Assembly (NCBI GenBank): GCA_947462335.1
Contig: OX381707.1
Location: 31,919,618 to 31,983,617 of the forward strand
DNA length: 64,000 nucleotides
Direction of reading: 5' to 3'
Source: Harmothoe impar
Taxonomy: Eukaryota > Annelida > Polychaeta > Phyllodocida > Polynoidae
In this document: one piece after another, positions 46,552 through 57,470 of the stretch
Layout of the letters: each line of letters starts with the position of its first letter
How positions within the stretch are numbered: position 1 is the stretch's first letter
Notes under the pieces: model-generated
The model's input: the letters and a program-made list of their open reading frames with translations, nothing else
Databases searched by the model: none
Told to the model about the DNA's origin: nothing
Translations under genes and position numbers: made by a program

Positions 46552-47719
46552 TGTCAGATCAGAGAGACTGTGTCTTGTGTTGCTGGATCGGTATGGTACA
46601 TAGGAGAGCAGGATTACTCAAGTGATACCCCCTTGCAAGTTTATCGCCAAGGCACGAGTTATCCGAGCCACTACACATGTATCTCTTGAAGAAGTGCTTA
46701 AGTAAAAGGAAATATTTCTCAGTTGTTGAACAAGCTGTTCTTGAGTTGTTTATTCTTGGTACATTTCGAAGGCAGCTGAATTTGGTTCAATTCAGTCAAT
46801 CTCTCAATATATTCTAGTGAATGGCTACATTTATTTCACCTGCTATTAGCGAGATAGCAAAAAAAACACTTATGAGAAAACGACTTCAACTGTGTCTCTA
46901 AAAAGTAACCACCCGTCGATTCCCCTCAGTCTCCAACAGACATTAGCCTCTGAATTTGGGGGAAGTCATGCACGACTCAGTTGCTGATTTCTAACGAAAA
47001 TGTTACTGTGTAACTCGCTCATGTGCCGACATGACTGAGAGAATCACAATCCTGCCTTCGTCTTACTACTAGGAATATTAGCGTTTTAACCCTCGCAGAG
47101 CGGGGCACACGGTGCCATTAACTTTAATTTAGGCTGGGCCAAACTAGGGATAGACTGTAAATTAACTAACAAGGGATTCTGCAGGAGAGATGGCGGAGAG
47201 AACAGAGGAAAGAAGAAGGGAGGAAAGCCAGGTTATTAGTTTTTGGATATTTTGAACTTGTGTCTTTTTGCTTGCAACATTAAAGTAGCAGTTCCTGAAC
47301 AGAAGTATACTGGTAAATGAAGGCTCCGTTCTTGGCAAGAGTGAAATAGACAGTATGCCTCTACCCAGAGCTCTAGGTGGTGCAACGGTGTCCTCTATCA
47401 GCGAGTACATAGTATTGGGACGGGTCGCATACAGTGGCAAAACATTACACTGGTACCTTGAAAAGTAATCACACAGGACACTGCATGTATTACATGTAGT
47501 TGCATGGACACTAGTACAGCATGTGTAAACTAAGCATTTATAACTGACTCAGACCCAGAGCCACACCCAGACTTACTCAGACCTACTCACTATCTGTGCC
47601 CTTCCTCCTCTGCCCGCCGCTGACTCCCCTCGTCCGGCTCCAGCCCATGCCGACTACAGGAGGCGTTGGAAGCCTCTGATATCAGGTTAATCGGCTCTAG
47701 GGTTGGGATTAACGGGGCA
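46552..47719. other. Intergenic DNA, no feature seen
   Basis: No convincing gene. A 92-residue minus-strand frame at 47162-47440 has no recognisable motif. Confidence 0.4.
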
Positions 47720-47724
47720 GGGTC

Positions 47725-48756
47725 TGTGAGGCCCCTATCCCTCAAAAGGCCCCTATCCCTCAAATATTTGTGAGATAGGGGCCGTTTGAGACTTAGGGCC
47801 CACCTCAGGTCCCTATATAGCAAAAAATCCCTATCCCACAAAATTTTGAGACATAGGGACCACATTTAAACAGCCCCTATCTCACAAATATTTGTAGGAT
47901 AGGGGCCATTTGAGGGATAGGGACATGTCAGGCCCCTATTCTACAAACAATCCCTAAGTATCAAAAGCCCTATCCATCAAAAACCTTTGTAATCATTTTT
48001 AGGACGATTTCTTGCTTCTGCAGCAAGGAAGTAGGCCTCACAATAAATCAAGGGTGCCTTCTGGGGTCTATATCTATAGCTTGCAGACTGACACCTGTTA
48101 TCACTTTGTACGCTCTAAACCATGATGAGGTATATTTTGCAACCTAAAACAGGTATGTGTGTCTCATAAAGTAATTTATGATTCTTTTTGAATATGAATT
48201 CATTGGCAGGATTCATAAAAACATAAAAGATGGGCGAAGAAAATGTTTCTTACTTAGAACTTTTAAAGTTTTAACCCATAAAATAGGTTTTACTAGCATT
48301 AGATAAGGGCGTTATAATGCTGGAGGTTTGAGGAATTAGAATTATATTAATTAATCCATGTATATTATTATCGTGATCTGCTCTGGAGACATAATAGCAC
48401 ATATCTAAGGAGATTTTTTTTTTTTTGGCAATCCCCCCCCCACCTATTTTCCAGTCAAAATACTCGATGGCCCTCTCGTCAAAAGGTTTCACTCGCCCCT
48501 TTTTTTCCTACAATGGGCCATACCACTAATTTCTTTTCAGCTCCCCCCCCCTCTGCCTCACAAGAGTGATTATATATTTTGAGGGATAGGGACATAGAAA
48601 ACATATTTGGGGCTTTGGGACTTCACATGGGCCCTATGTCTCAAACCGTTTTGAGGGATAGGGGCTGTTTGGCACATAGGGACTTCACCTGGTCCCTATC
48701 CCTCAAACGGACCAATTTTGAGGGATAGGGGCCTTTTGAGGGATAGGGGCCTCACA
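47725..48756. mobile_element. TIR element with 5-bp duplication and internal palindromes (1.03 kb)
   Basis: Terminal inverted repeats of about 40 bp begin TGTGAGGCCCCTATCCCTCA and end with its inverse. They are flanked by GGGTC on both sides (47720-47724 and 48757-48761). Each TIR itself contains CCCCTATCCCTCAAA twice. The same word and its complement TTTGAGGGATAGGGG recur, often as facing pairs, over 47740-47990 and 48575-48755, so both ends fold into multiple hairpins. The centre (about 48000-48560) is unrelated and non-coding. I do not recognise the family. Confidence 0.8.
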
Positions 48757-48761
48757 GGGTC

Positions 48762-49446
48762 CCCCAGGGAGAGGATTATCTGGGACTGCTGGTCAGTCCA
48801 CTATCTAGGCTGGGATCAGGGCTGTCCATCTGTGACATATGGGACGGGTGCAGACACTGACTACTAGAGAGGGGCATGCCGATGGAGGTCGCTATGGGAA
48901 AGGAGGTCGGCTGATAGGGGTTGTAAATTGGGGTGCTTGGAGTTTAGATAGGGGATTTGTCATGGAATGAAAGGGGAAGGGAATTGCCAGCGAACTACCA
49001 TGGTAAGTATTCAGAAGCTGTTGCCCCACATGGATTGCTGTGTACTTAGTGATATCTTAGTGATATGTAATGCGATGAAAAGAGCAACCAGTAACGGCTA
49101 TGGACAAAAAAGGGAGTGAATGCATTTTATCTTTAGATTGGGCCTTCATGGAAATATGTTAAATGTCTTTTAGGTACATGTCAAGTTGCGATTGCTGTGG
49201 TGTTCAGGATAGCTATGATAGCAATCACAACATAACAACCTGTATACAACCACTGCATTCAGTCCATTGCTACCTGCAAATCACAAACGGGAAAACATTG
49301 ATCCCATGCAGATTGAAAGGAAATGGTCAATGAAAGCAATTGCAATGTTATTTTATAGCTAAATTTTGGGGTGTTTTAACTGATTATTGTATCTTTAAAA
49401 CTGCATGGCAAACTTGTAATCACACAGAGTACAAAACACATAGTGT
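48762..49446. other. Intergenic DNA, no feature seen
   Basis: No gene or repeat identified. Confidence 0.4.
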
Positions 49447-49450
49447 ACTT

Positions 49451-49706
49451 GAAGAGTTTGGATGCAAAACGACATAAGCGCCATTTTAAAAATGGAGACA
49501 CGAATCGGACAAAAATGTAGATTAGGGATAGTAAAAAATAACCCTCAAACTATTTTTCGAAAATTCATTATTTTTCATCTCACTGGGACCAACTTAGTAT
49601 AAATCAGTTAACAAAATACAATAATTGACCTCATGGTGTCTTTACAAATAGCCCTATATGCTTCAATTCTTGGATGGAGATATGTCGTTTCGCATCCAAA
49701 CTCTTC
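49451..49706. mobile_element. 256 bp MITE with ACTT duplication
   Basis: GAAGAGTTTGGATGCAAAAC at the left is matched in inverse by GTTTCGCATCCAAACTCTTC at the right, with GACATA continuing the pairing. ACTT flanks both ends (49447-49450 and 49707-49710). The interior is AT-rich and non-coding. Confidence 0.75.
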
Positions 49707-49710
49707 ACTT

Positions 49711-51981
49711 GGTTTTATGCTATAGTGTTGTGCGGTTTCACCGCAGTAAAAACTCACACAGCATGATATTACTTCGTTGGGATATGCATAGGGAAATGAA
49801 AAGTGGACTTGCCTAGAGTATAGATCATAGAGTAACGGTACATGGAAAGGAAGACAGGTCCAAATATAGACACAAGTACAGTTAGGTAATGAGAAGTTAA
49901 TGAATGGAGACCTGACTGTATAAGGTCTGGTTGGGATTACGTCCCGGCCGACTCCTTATACTCCAGGGTTATAAGCTGTTCCTGTATCTGGTTCAGATAC
50001 ATTCACCTCAAGGAAAAAGAGCTTTCGGCTCTTAACATAACTCCTCAACAATACATAGCATATCTAACACCTTCCTAATTATGTCCTGCAAGAAGATCTG
50101 GTCAATCTAAGATTATCACTATTTGAAACAATGTCATGTATCTCATCAGAATATTCTTTAAAACATTTATTTCATCAGAACAGACTCAGAAACACACTCT
50201 TCACCATAATTATAGGCATTTGAGCTAATTATGTGATAAGTATAGTCTTATCCAAAGGACGTCGTCGTTTGAATATCTCCGGCCATCAGATTGGTATTTT
50301 CATTTAATCAGTTTACCCTTTAAGTTATAAGCTACCTAGGTCATGTCCTTCATCCATATGATGCACTATCCTAATCACATAGGAGTGTTTCATCCTTGTA
50401 GTGTTGGCAACACAGGCGCAGTCAGGCCTGCATCCAGCACAAAGAGCACAGTGCGCGAAAGTACTATTCTGTCCTTGAAGATGTAACGATCCCAGAGGTC
50501 ACTGTGTGAAATGGGGACTGCTCACTTTGCTGCAATGAGCTGCTCAAAGTTCTCTATCGAGAAGCAAAGTGCTCATTAAACTAAATATTGATTGCAGTGT
50601 GTGCTATGCGGAACACAGTGTCCACATAGATTTTTTACAATTGCTATTTAGAGGAATTTATCAATTAAATCGTATATTCATTTAAATACTTGCTACGAGT
50701 ACGAGAAGCCAATGGCTGATTATCTTAGATATTGATTGCTACATTCTTTATGATAATAAAGACCTGTTTTAGGTGAATTATGTTAGATGATCACAGATAA
50801 TGAGGGCATTTCCTCACTCTTTCTCATAATTATAGTGACTAAGACTTGTAAAGCCTCAAGAGGCAAGAAAGTCTGATTTTGCTATAGTGAGTTTTAGTAG
50901 TCGACCCCAATGGAATCCTGTCTACTTACACAGCTTCCCATATAGAGCTTCTTGTTACACTGAGAAGTGCAGAGTCTTCACACTAAGCAGCTCAATATCC
51001 CCTCCTGCTTCCTAAACACACTCATTAATAAAGCTATCTATTAAGCTCCCCTTAGAGACAGGCACCAAGAGATTGTCACCCATCAAACCACTTCACTTGA
51101 TGGGAAAAAAACGAATAGAATAGTAATAGCAATAGTTGCTGGGACAACAGTTATCTAAGGCCTAGCTGAAGTTCTGAGTCTGGGGCTTATTGGCTGTGCT
51201 CATTCTCTTGGTGATTGTACCCAACAACCAAATGAAGTTTAGCTTGAATGACAAGCACTGTGCATTCAACATTATATGAATACCCCAAAATTGTAGCACA
51301 TATATAGACAGTGTCAATGATATCAGCACTGTATAGCACATATGAACACTATCAACGTCATACACTATAGCAGGGACGCCATTGATGTCATGTAAAATTA
51401 TTCTGACAACGTTGTCCTGGGGCAGACCTTGTGCATACATCAGTCAATATCATGGATGACGTAACTACTAACGATGGACTGTCTATTGCCGCTAACATCT
51501 AATGGCGCGCAATGTCATAACAGTTTCCCAAACTGTTAATTGTTGGCATAATATAATACCATTACCAGGATGCTGACTTGGATGAATAAATCAAAAGGCA
51601 TCAGGCATAACACAATGGATAGCACCTAATCCACAATCAAAGGGTCACAAAGCAAATACGAAATACGAAAGTGGCTTTACAAACTGTTTAATTCACTTGC
51701 AACTTACCAATGGCAGCCATGGGTAAATCAATGATTTCCAAGAATCTGATATTGATGGTTTAGGTGGTTGTGTGATCATGTCTTACATAATATTCCCCTA
51801 CTGAAGTATGATAGGCTCTATCTTTCTCTGATCAGTTCAAGATAGTAATTTGCAATTAATATGGACCAAAGCAATTTTTTTGTCATGGCATCAATAGCTG
51901 TGACAGCTAAGAAGGCAAAGGATGATGGATCAACACTATCAATTCTAGCTTACGAGATATTTTATATAAAGATAACAGTTT
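49711..51981. other. Intergenic DNA, no gene seen
   Basis: No repeat or gene identified. A 92-residue minus frame at 51162-51440 shows only local repetition of TATAGCACATAT words. Confidence 0.4.
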
Positions 51982-51986
51982 ATAAT

Positions 51987-52792
51987 AGTCCGGTGGTGGA
52001 ACAAGGATTTGGGGCCTGACCCAGAATTCTTCGATATAGTTTTTTTCTCTGCTGATTCTTCATCTAGGGGGTCTGGGTGACCATTTCCTGCGTGATGTAT
52101 TTGTGACGGCTTTGGGGAAATTGAGATATTCAAGATGGCCGCCACAATTCAATAAGAATCGTGAAAAGTGCATATCTCAAATTCTAATCTACTTAGAGAC
52201 ACAAATAAAAGGTCTGAAAGTACAGAAATAAACTTTCAGAGCTTTTATTTGTATCTCTTAGTTGATTAGAAGCAGAGATATGCACCTTTCAAGATTCTTA
52301 ATTGAATTTCGGCAGCCATCTTGAATATATTTCAAAATGGCTGCCATATACATGACTTTAGATGGCATAATTGGATTCCCTGACCACAGAAACATACTTT
52401 TAGACCTTTCATTTGTATCTCTAAGTTGATTAGAAGCAGAGATATGCACTTTTAATGATTTTTATTGAATTCCGGCGGCCATCTTGGATAAAATGCAAAA
52501 TGGCTGCCATATACATGAATTTAGATGACATGATTGGATTCCCTGACCACAGAAATGTACTTTTAGACCTTTTATTTGTGTCTCTAAGTAGATTTGAAGT
52601 TGAGATATGCACTTTTCAAGATTTTTATTGAATTGTGGCGGCCATCTTGAATATCTCAATTTCCCCAAAGCCGTCACAAATACATCACGCAGGAAATGGT
52701 CACCCAGACCCCTAGATGATGAATCAGCAGAGAAAAAAACTATATCGAAGAATTCTGGGTCAGGCCCCAAATCCTTGTTCCACCACCGGACT
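51987..52792. mobile_element. Foldback element with ~170 bp TIRs (806 bp)
   Basis: The TIRs (51987-52160 and about 52625-52792) begin AGTCCGGTGGTGGAACAAGG and are nearly identical. ATAAT flanks both ends (51982-51986 and 52793-52797). The interior is built of about two and a half direct repeats of a ~165 bp unit starting at GGC(A/G)GCCATCTTG (about 52313, 52473 and 52638), each with GGATTCCCTGACCACAGAAA and GAGATATGCACTTTT. No coding capacity. The family is unrecognised. Confidence 0.8.
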
Positions 52793-52817
52793 ATAATGCA
52801 TTGCACTTTAATAGCAG

Positions 52818-53232
52818 TGTAGTGGTTCGGAATCTCAGAAAGAGAACAAGAACGTCAGTTTCCAAGTGCGAAGTAGAAAGCGTGTTTTATTCAACGTATC
52901 CCTATTACAATTGAATCTAGTCTTAACCCGAAGGGTAAGACGAAGCAGTCCTGGTTCAATCTAGCGATTGGGGTAGGGTAATGCGGGGAGTCAGCCGGGC
53001 CTGCACTGACTGGCGACTATACGAGGAGGGGAGGTTTATATACCCCCTTTGGATGTGAAATGAACATGGTCACGTGTCGGTTGGCTCCCGCCTGAAACGT
53101 GGTGCGCAGTACCCGAGAGAGGACAGTCGCCCCCTCTGGGATACCGCCCACACTAACGCCAGGCGGGAACAAGCCGAACTTAATCCTCCTCGGTCACCTG
53201 GATATAAATGATTACCGTAGTAAACCCCTACA
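52818..53232 (-). repeat. 3' LTR of the gypsy element (415 bp)
   Basis: On the minus strand it begins TGTAGGGGTTTACTACGG and ends GAACCACTACA. A TATA box (GGTATATAAA) is at 53044-53035 and the polyadenylation signal AATAAA is at 52891-52886, so U3, R and U5 are in the expected order. CTAGGGGGGTAG (53245-53233) is the polypurine tract directly before it. The neighbouring DNA on the other side (AGCAG, 52813-52817) is the candidate target duplication, but its partner lies outside the window. Confidence 0.9.
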
Positions 53233-53840
53233 CTACCCCCCCTAGACAACACTAGGTGTGGTAAAAACCTGAGTAGTAGACTCATAATAAAATAGTTTGA
53301 CAACCAGAAGTAGTTTGTCTACACACTATACACAAAGGGTTTTACTACCATTAGTCATACGTAATATATGATGAACAATATTAATGGAATTAAGGCATTA
53401 CACTGTCATAGAAACCTTATGATATGATATTTACGTTAAGTAGTACCCGAAGTAGTTACTAACAGTTTGTAACTATCTTCTGATAGGAAATACATATATA
53501 GTCCTGATAAGGACCTTTAAAAATATAATCGGCAAGTGTACCAATTCCGAAGAATTATTACCAGTCCTAAAAAGGACTCACAAGCCTAAAAAAAATTACA
53601 TAGGGATACATGATAACTTTTCTCCGCACCAGAATCAAAATTTTCATCACCTCCGTTTTCCATAACAAAATATATATATAACTAGATATACATACTCTTA
53701 TTTACACCCACCCGAAGTGGTTAACGTTTGAACACAGTTATGGTTTATACAGATCTTTGGTATTATCCTGAGTATCATAAACTATCGTAGTGTATCAGCA
53801 CCATAAATATATATTAGTAACATGGACGAGAATGTACGTT
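53233..53840 (-). other. 3' untranslated region of the gypsy element
   Basis: AT-rich sequence between the ORF3 stop and the LTR, ending in the polypurine tract. No reading frame or repeat recognised. Confidence 0.6.
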
Positions 53841-56800
53841 TTAATAAATAATCTGGAACTGCAGCGGTATACTGCAGAACCTCACAAAAAATGCTATGTT
53901 GACTTTATAAGAAGTCGGATACTGGGCTGATCTCCGGATCTGCTTCGGGACGAGTACGCGAGGTGCTCTCCTCTTCATCTTGGACGACTGAGTGAGTTGC
54001 TCTCCTCTTGATCTTGGACGACTGAGTGAGGTGCTCTCCTCTTCATCTTGTGTTTTAACAGGAGGATCCATGGTTGGTTTCCCAACCTCAGTCGGCTTCC
54101 CTGGTGGTGGAGCCGGCTTATGAGGTGGTATCGCCGGAGCTGGTACTGGACCTTTCGGTGGCGGAGGAGGAGGTCTCATAGCCTCCTCATCCGGCCCAGT
54201 GATCCGGTGAGCAGGCTTGAATGCCTTGTGTGATGGCGGCTGTTGTTGGTGCCGCGAAGCATCCCTACTGGCATGCTTTAACACCTGCTGGTGTATTCCT
54301 GTAGGAGCGGATGGTTCCGTCCGTCCCGAAGCAGATGAAGGTCTGCTTGTCGGGCCTCCTCGGTAACCGGCGTCGGGTAGGACACCTCCCTGGGCAGACG
54401 AGGTGGACGCCACATGTCGCACCAAGTCGTACCAGGTCCGGGAGGGTTCCTCCCCAGGACTCCTGCGTCCCCGTCGGGCCAGCTCCCTATCAACCTCCCT
54501 CTGGCGAGCGAGTTCATTCTCGCGCCTTCGGGTGTCTTGGGGGGTCTGGCCGAGCGTCTGAGACTCCTGTCCAGGCGCCAAGTCCATCTCCGGATAGTCA
54601 GTATGTCTACCCGCAGATGCCTCATAGCTACGACCACTATGAGAGGACTCCGTGTAATAACGGGAGTCAATCTCCTCAAGGCTGAGGGTCCCTCCTCTTC
54701 TCACGTGAGTAGCCGGGCTGGTGGACCGAGACCGTCCCCGATCACCTTTCGGCTGCTCCCCCCGACCCCGGTAGTAGTCCCTCGGGTCGGGTTCTCTCCC
54801 ACCTCTCCCCCGGCCTCGATTGGCAGACCGACGGAACATCTCGGGTGGGTATTGGTCCGGATCCAAGTCAAACTTCCGTGAACCCGGGACCTTCGCAAAC
54901 CTCGCTACTGTGAGCTTCGATTTGCTTTCTGCTACCTCGCAGAAATACGCCTTAGAAGAATTAAGGCTCTTCGGATCCTTCTTCAGGACATCTCTGAACG
55001 CGTCTATTATGCGTTCATGCAGGGCCATTACCTTGGCTCTGGCCTCACCACCTCCAATATTATGGAGCATGGTCATGTGCTTGATCAAGCGTCCACGCCT
55101 AGGATGCAGGTGACCCGAACAGGTAGTGGTACCTGCCCCCTCCGGATCACACTGGTACACCATATAGTGATGGGTGTGGTTTTCCACTAAGTGGCGCAGG
55201 TACCTCGCCCTAGTGGTGAAGGATACCTGTAATTCCAGAGATGACTGGCATTTCTGGAATGGACACTGAAGGTGGTCCCTGTCCCAATGTCGGACAGCCC
55301 AGCGGATCTTTGCCTTCTGATCCCTGGTATAATAGGTCTCCGGGAAGAAATCTATTTTCTTAAGCCAGTCCTCGTAGAACTCGCTCACGAGAGGATCCCT
55401 TTGGGTCGCTCTGCACCAATCCTCATCGTCGGATCTCCCATTTAAATTGATTACGGGCGGGATAGAGAAACGCCCCGATCCTTTTGCGCATTCCCCCCAG
55501 TAGGAGGGAATGAATCCCTGAAATCCACCTCTGGCGTTATTCCAGATGTGTTTTTCCAGGGCAGTACCCGACTCGCTCCCCGAGCTGGCGTCGGACTGAT
55601 GTCCAGCAGCCACCTTCGGGTCGGGCGTCGGGTCGGTTTGGGTGACTGTGGTCACTGGGTCCTTCGTCTCGGAAGGAGATTTTGGAGCCGCAATGTCCAT
55701 ATCGTCCTCCCCTGTAGCAGACTTCCCTTGGGAAGTACTGCTCGTATCAGATTTATCCGATACTGACCCATCGGTCAAAATCCGCTGGGCGTCTGGTACT
55801 CTCTTTAACCGGGCTGCCTCATTCCTCAAGGCTTGGCGACCCCGAGGCTGGACAAAAGGGGATTCACCTTTTGTAACTACCACAGTCCGGATATCCTGAC
55901 CGTGGGGACTGCTAGTGCGGGTTGCAGGGTCACCCCTTCGGATGTCCCTGCTGGCTTTAGCTGCAGCCTTCTCCTCTGCCTGAGTCAAACTCTTAGTCCG
56001 AGTCTTGACCATTTCCTCCACCGTCTCGATGATGGCCTCGTGACGGCTGAGGTCCTTCTCCGCCATGATTGTTTTCATGCGGTTATAGTCTATCTGATAG
56101 ACCTCGTAGGATAAGTTGGACCGTATTAAGTCCCTATATCCTTCAACCGATCTCGGTTCCAACATCCCTACCGGGTTGTATCTGCGGTAGCAACCTACCG
56201 CGAGGGTAGTGGCGCCGAATGCCCCACACGAAGTGTCCTCCGAGATGGGTGTCATCCGAGGCACACACATCCCGACGTCAGCCATCTCGGCGTCAAACAA
56301 GCCCTTCCGAAGTGCTTTACACACTCGGAGGCCTTGCTGTAGATTTTCCCAGGTGGCAAACCACTCTGGGGGCATGATGCGGAGAGCTCCCGCATCAATA
56401 AATTCTTGCAACATATCCACTATGTCGTTAGGGATAGGTCTGGCTAGGCCTATTTCCGTGGCGCACATCACGTCTGGATGGAGATTCATCTCCCTTCCAT
56501 CGTAACAACTTTTATCAGTTGTCTTCACCAGGCTAGCTGGCTTCTCGTCCTTCGGGTGGTTATCCGGGTTGATGTTCGGATTACCACACCTATCCCACGT
56601 ATCCTTCAGATGTTGGGCCTCCTCCTGCTCTATTTTTAGAGCAAGAAGACGATCTTTTTCATGAAGACTCCTTCGTTCAGCCTCAGTGAGTGCTGATTCA
56701 GACGTGGATACATCCATGTCTTCCTCTCCGAGGAGCTGCTCCTCGGAGAGAGTAACAGGGCTGGCGGCACCAGCCCTGTCTTCGTGGGGCAAATCGGCCA

Positions 56801-56849
56801 TGTTGTGTGGCCGTTCCCCTCCGCCCAACTCGAGCTGCCGTGAGGCCAT
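53841..56849 (-). CDS. ORF3: paired C2H2-like zinc-finger protein of the gypsy element
   Basis: A 1002-residue frame with a true ATG, in the position usually taken by env. It has no signal peptide or convincing membrane anchor. An acidic N-terminus (1-60) leads into a mixed region (130-305) and a Ser/Thr/Asp-rich linker. A compact region (435-655) carries two finger motifs: Cys529-x4-Cys534...His553-x4-His558, and Cys567-x9-Cys577...His591-x4-His596. After it come Arg/Gly-rich repeats (676-706), a charged region and a Pro-rich tail (892-930). The last ~20 residues are hydrophobic. Nucleic-acid binding is inferred from fingers and RG repeats. It could serve as an accessory nucleocapsid, regulator or silencing antagonist; none of these is shown. 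I recognise no named family. Confidence 0.8.
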   Translation of the reverse strand: MASRQLELGGGERPHNMADLPHEDRAGAASPVTLSEEQLLGEEDMDVSTSESALTEAERRSLHEKDRLLALKIEQEEAQHLKDTWDRCGNPNINPDNHPKDEKPASLVKTTDKSCYDGREMNLHPDVMCATEIGLARPIPNDIVDMLQEFIDAGALRIMPPEWFATWENLQQGLRVCKALRKGLFDAEMADVGMCVPRMTPISEDTSCGAFGATTLAVGCYRRYNPVGMLEPRSVEGYRDLIRSNLSYEVYQIDYNRMKTIMAEKDLSRHEAIIETVEEMVKTRTKSLTQAEEKAAAKASRDIRRGDPATRTSSPHGQDIRTVVVTKGESPFVQPRGRQALRNEAARLKRVPDAQRILTDGSVSDKSDTSSTSQGKSATGEDDMDIAAPKSPSETKDPVTTVTQTDPTPDPKVAAGHQSDASSGSESGTALEKHIWNNARGGFQGFIPSYWGECAKGSGRFSIPPVINLNGRSDDEDWCRATQRDPLVSEFYEDWLKKIDFFPETYYTRDQKAKIRWAVRHWDRDHLQCPFQKCQSSLELQVSFTTRARYLRHLVENHTHHYMVYQCDPEGAGTTTCSGHLHPRRGRLIKHMTMLHNIGGGEARAKVMALHERIIDAFRDVLKKDPKSLNSSKAYFCEVAESKSKLTVARFAKVPGSRKFDLDPDQYPPEMFRRSANRGRGRGGREPDPRDYYRGRGEQPKGDRGRSRSTSPATHVRRGGTLSLEEIDSRYYTESSHSGRSYEASAGRHTDYPEMDLAPGQESQTLGQTPQDTRRRENELARQREVDRELARRGRRSPGEEPSRTWYDLVRHVASTSSAQGGVLPDAGYRGGPTSRPSSASGRTEPSAPTGIHQQVLKHASRDASRHQQQPPSHKAFKPAHRITGPDEEAMRPPPPPPKGPVPAPAIPPHKPAPPPGKPTEVGKPTMDPPVKTQDEEESTSLSRPRSRGEQLTQSSKMKRRAPRVLVPKQIRRSAQYPTSYKVNIAFFVRFCSIPLQFQIIY

Positions 56850-57470
56850 GCTGGGTTGGGCGCTCTTATTTATACTAAATAAGAGTCCTAACTATTACTA
56901 CAGGTCTTTGTGGAGGACCTGTTCTCCTTTTGAAACGTATTCACCTACTTTTGACGCTTGAATTCGGTTCTTATTAGATCCTCCTCGTTGGCCAGCACCC
57001 TGTGCCGGCGAAGATTCGAAATCTAATGAACCAAAACGACCTCTTTGCGCAGAGGTCACGCGCATCCACGCGCGTCTCGGGCCCTCCGCGAGACTGCCCT
57101 AACTAGGTCACTCATTGACCCAGTTCTTTTCCCGCGCCCGCAGGGCGCCGGTGCTTTTTATTATAAACAGGTGCTTCGGGTAGTAGCCGAACCATTCGCA
57201 ACCAACAGCTCTGCTGGAGTATTAGTGAGGTTTTTATGGGAAGCATGCCCGCAAACCTACCGGATTATCCGCTCACCACCCACTGGTACCCTGCTGGGGG
57301 GTTTACACGCTCCATACCCGGTCACTCGTGTATATTCCAACATTTAACAGATGACAACACAAAACAATTTCTCGGAAAAAGAGGAAATAAATTTATAATT
57401 TTTCCCGCCAGGAATTTCTTCCCTCCCTCTCCTAACATAGTACAGGACAACACACTCGTTGTGTACTAGC
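56850..57470 (-). other. Pol-ORF3 spacer with hairpins
   Basis: A 620-base non-coding spacer. Perfect or near-perfect short hairpins include CTCTTATTTA-TAC-TAAATAAGAG (56863-56885, just before the ORF3 ATG), AGGTC...GGACCT (about 56906-56922), GACCTCT-TTGCGC-AGAGGTC (57039-57058) and GC-rich pairs at about 57058-57080 and 57133-57150. ORF3 must be reached by splicing, internal initiation or an internal promoter. A TATAAATA lies only ~20 bases before the ATG and seems too close to be its promoter. Confidence 0.6.

Noticed and set aside
53841..56849. ORF3 as an envelope gene
   Set aside because: It has no signal peptide, no fusion-peptide or furin-like site and no convincing transmembrane anchor. 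The only hydrophobic stretch is the last ~20 residues.
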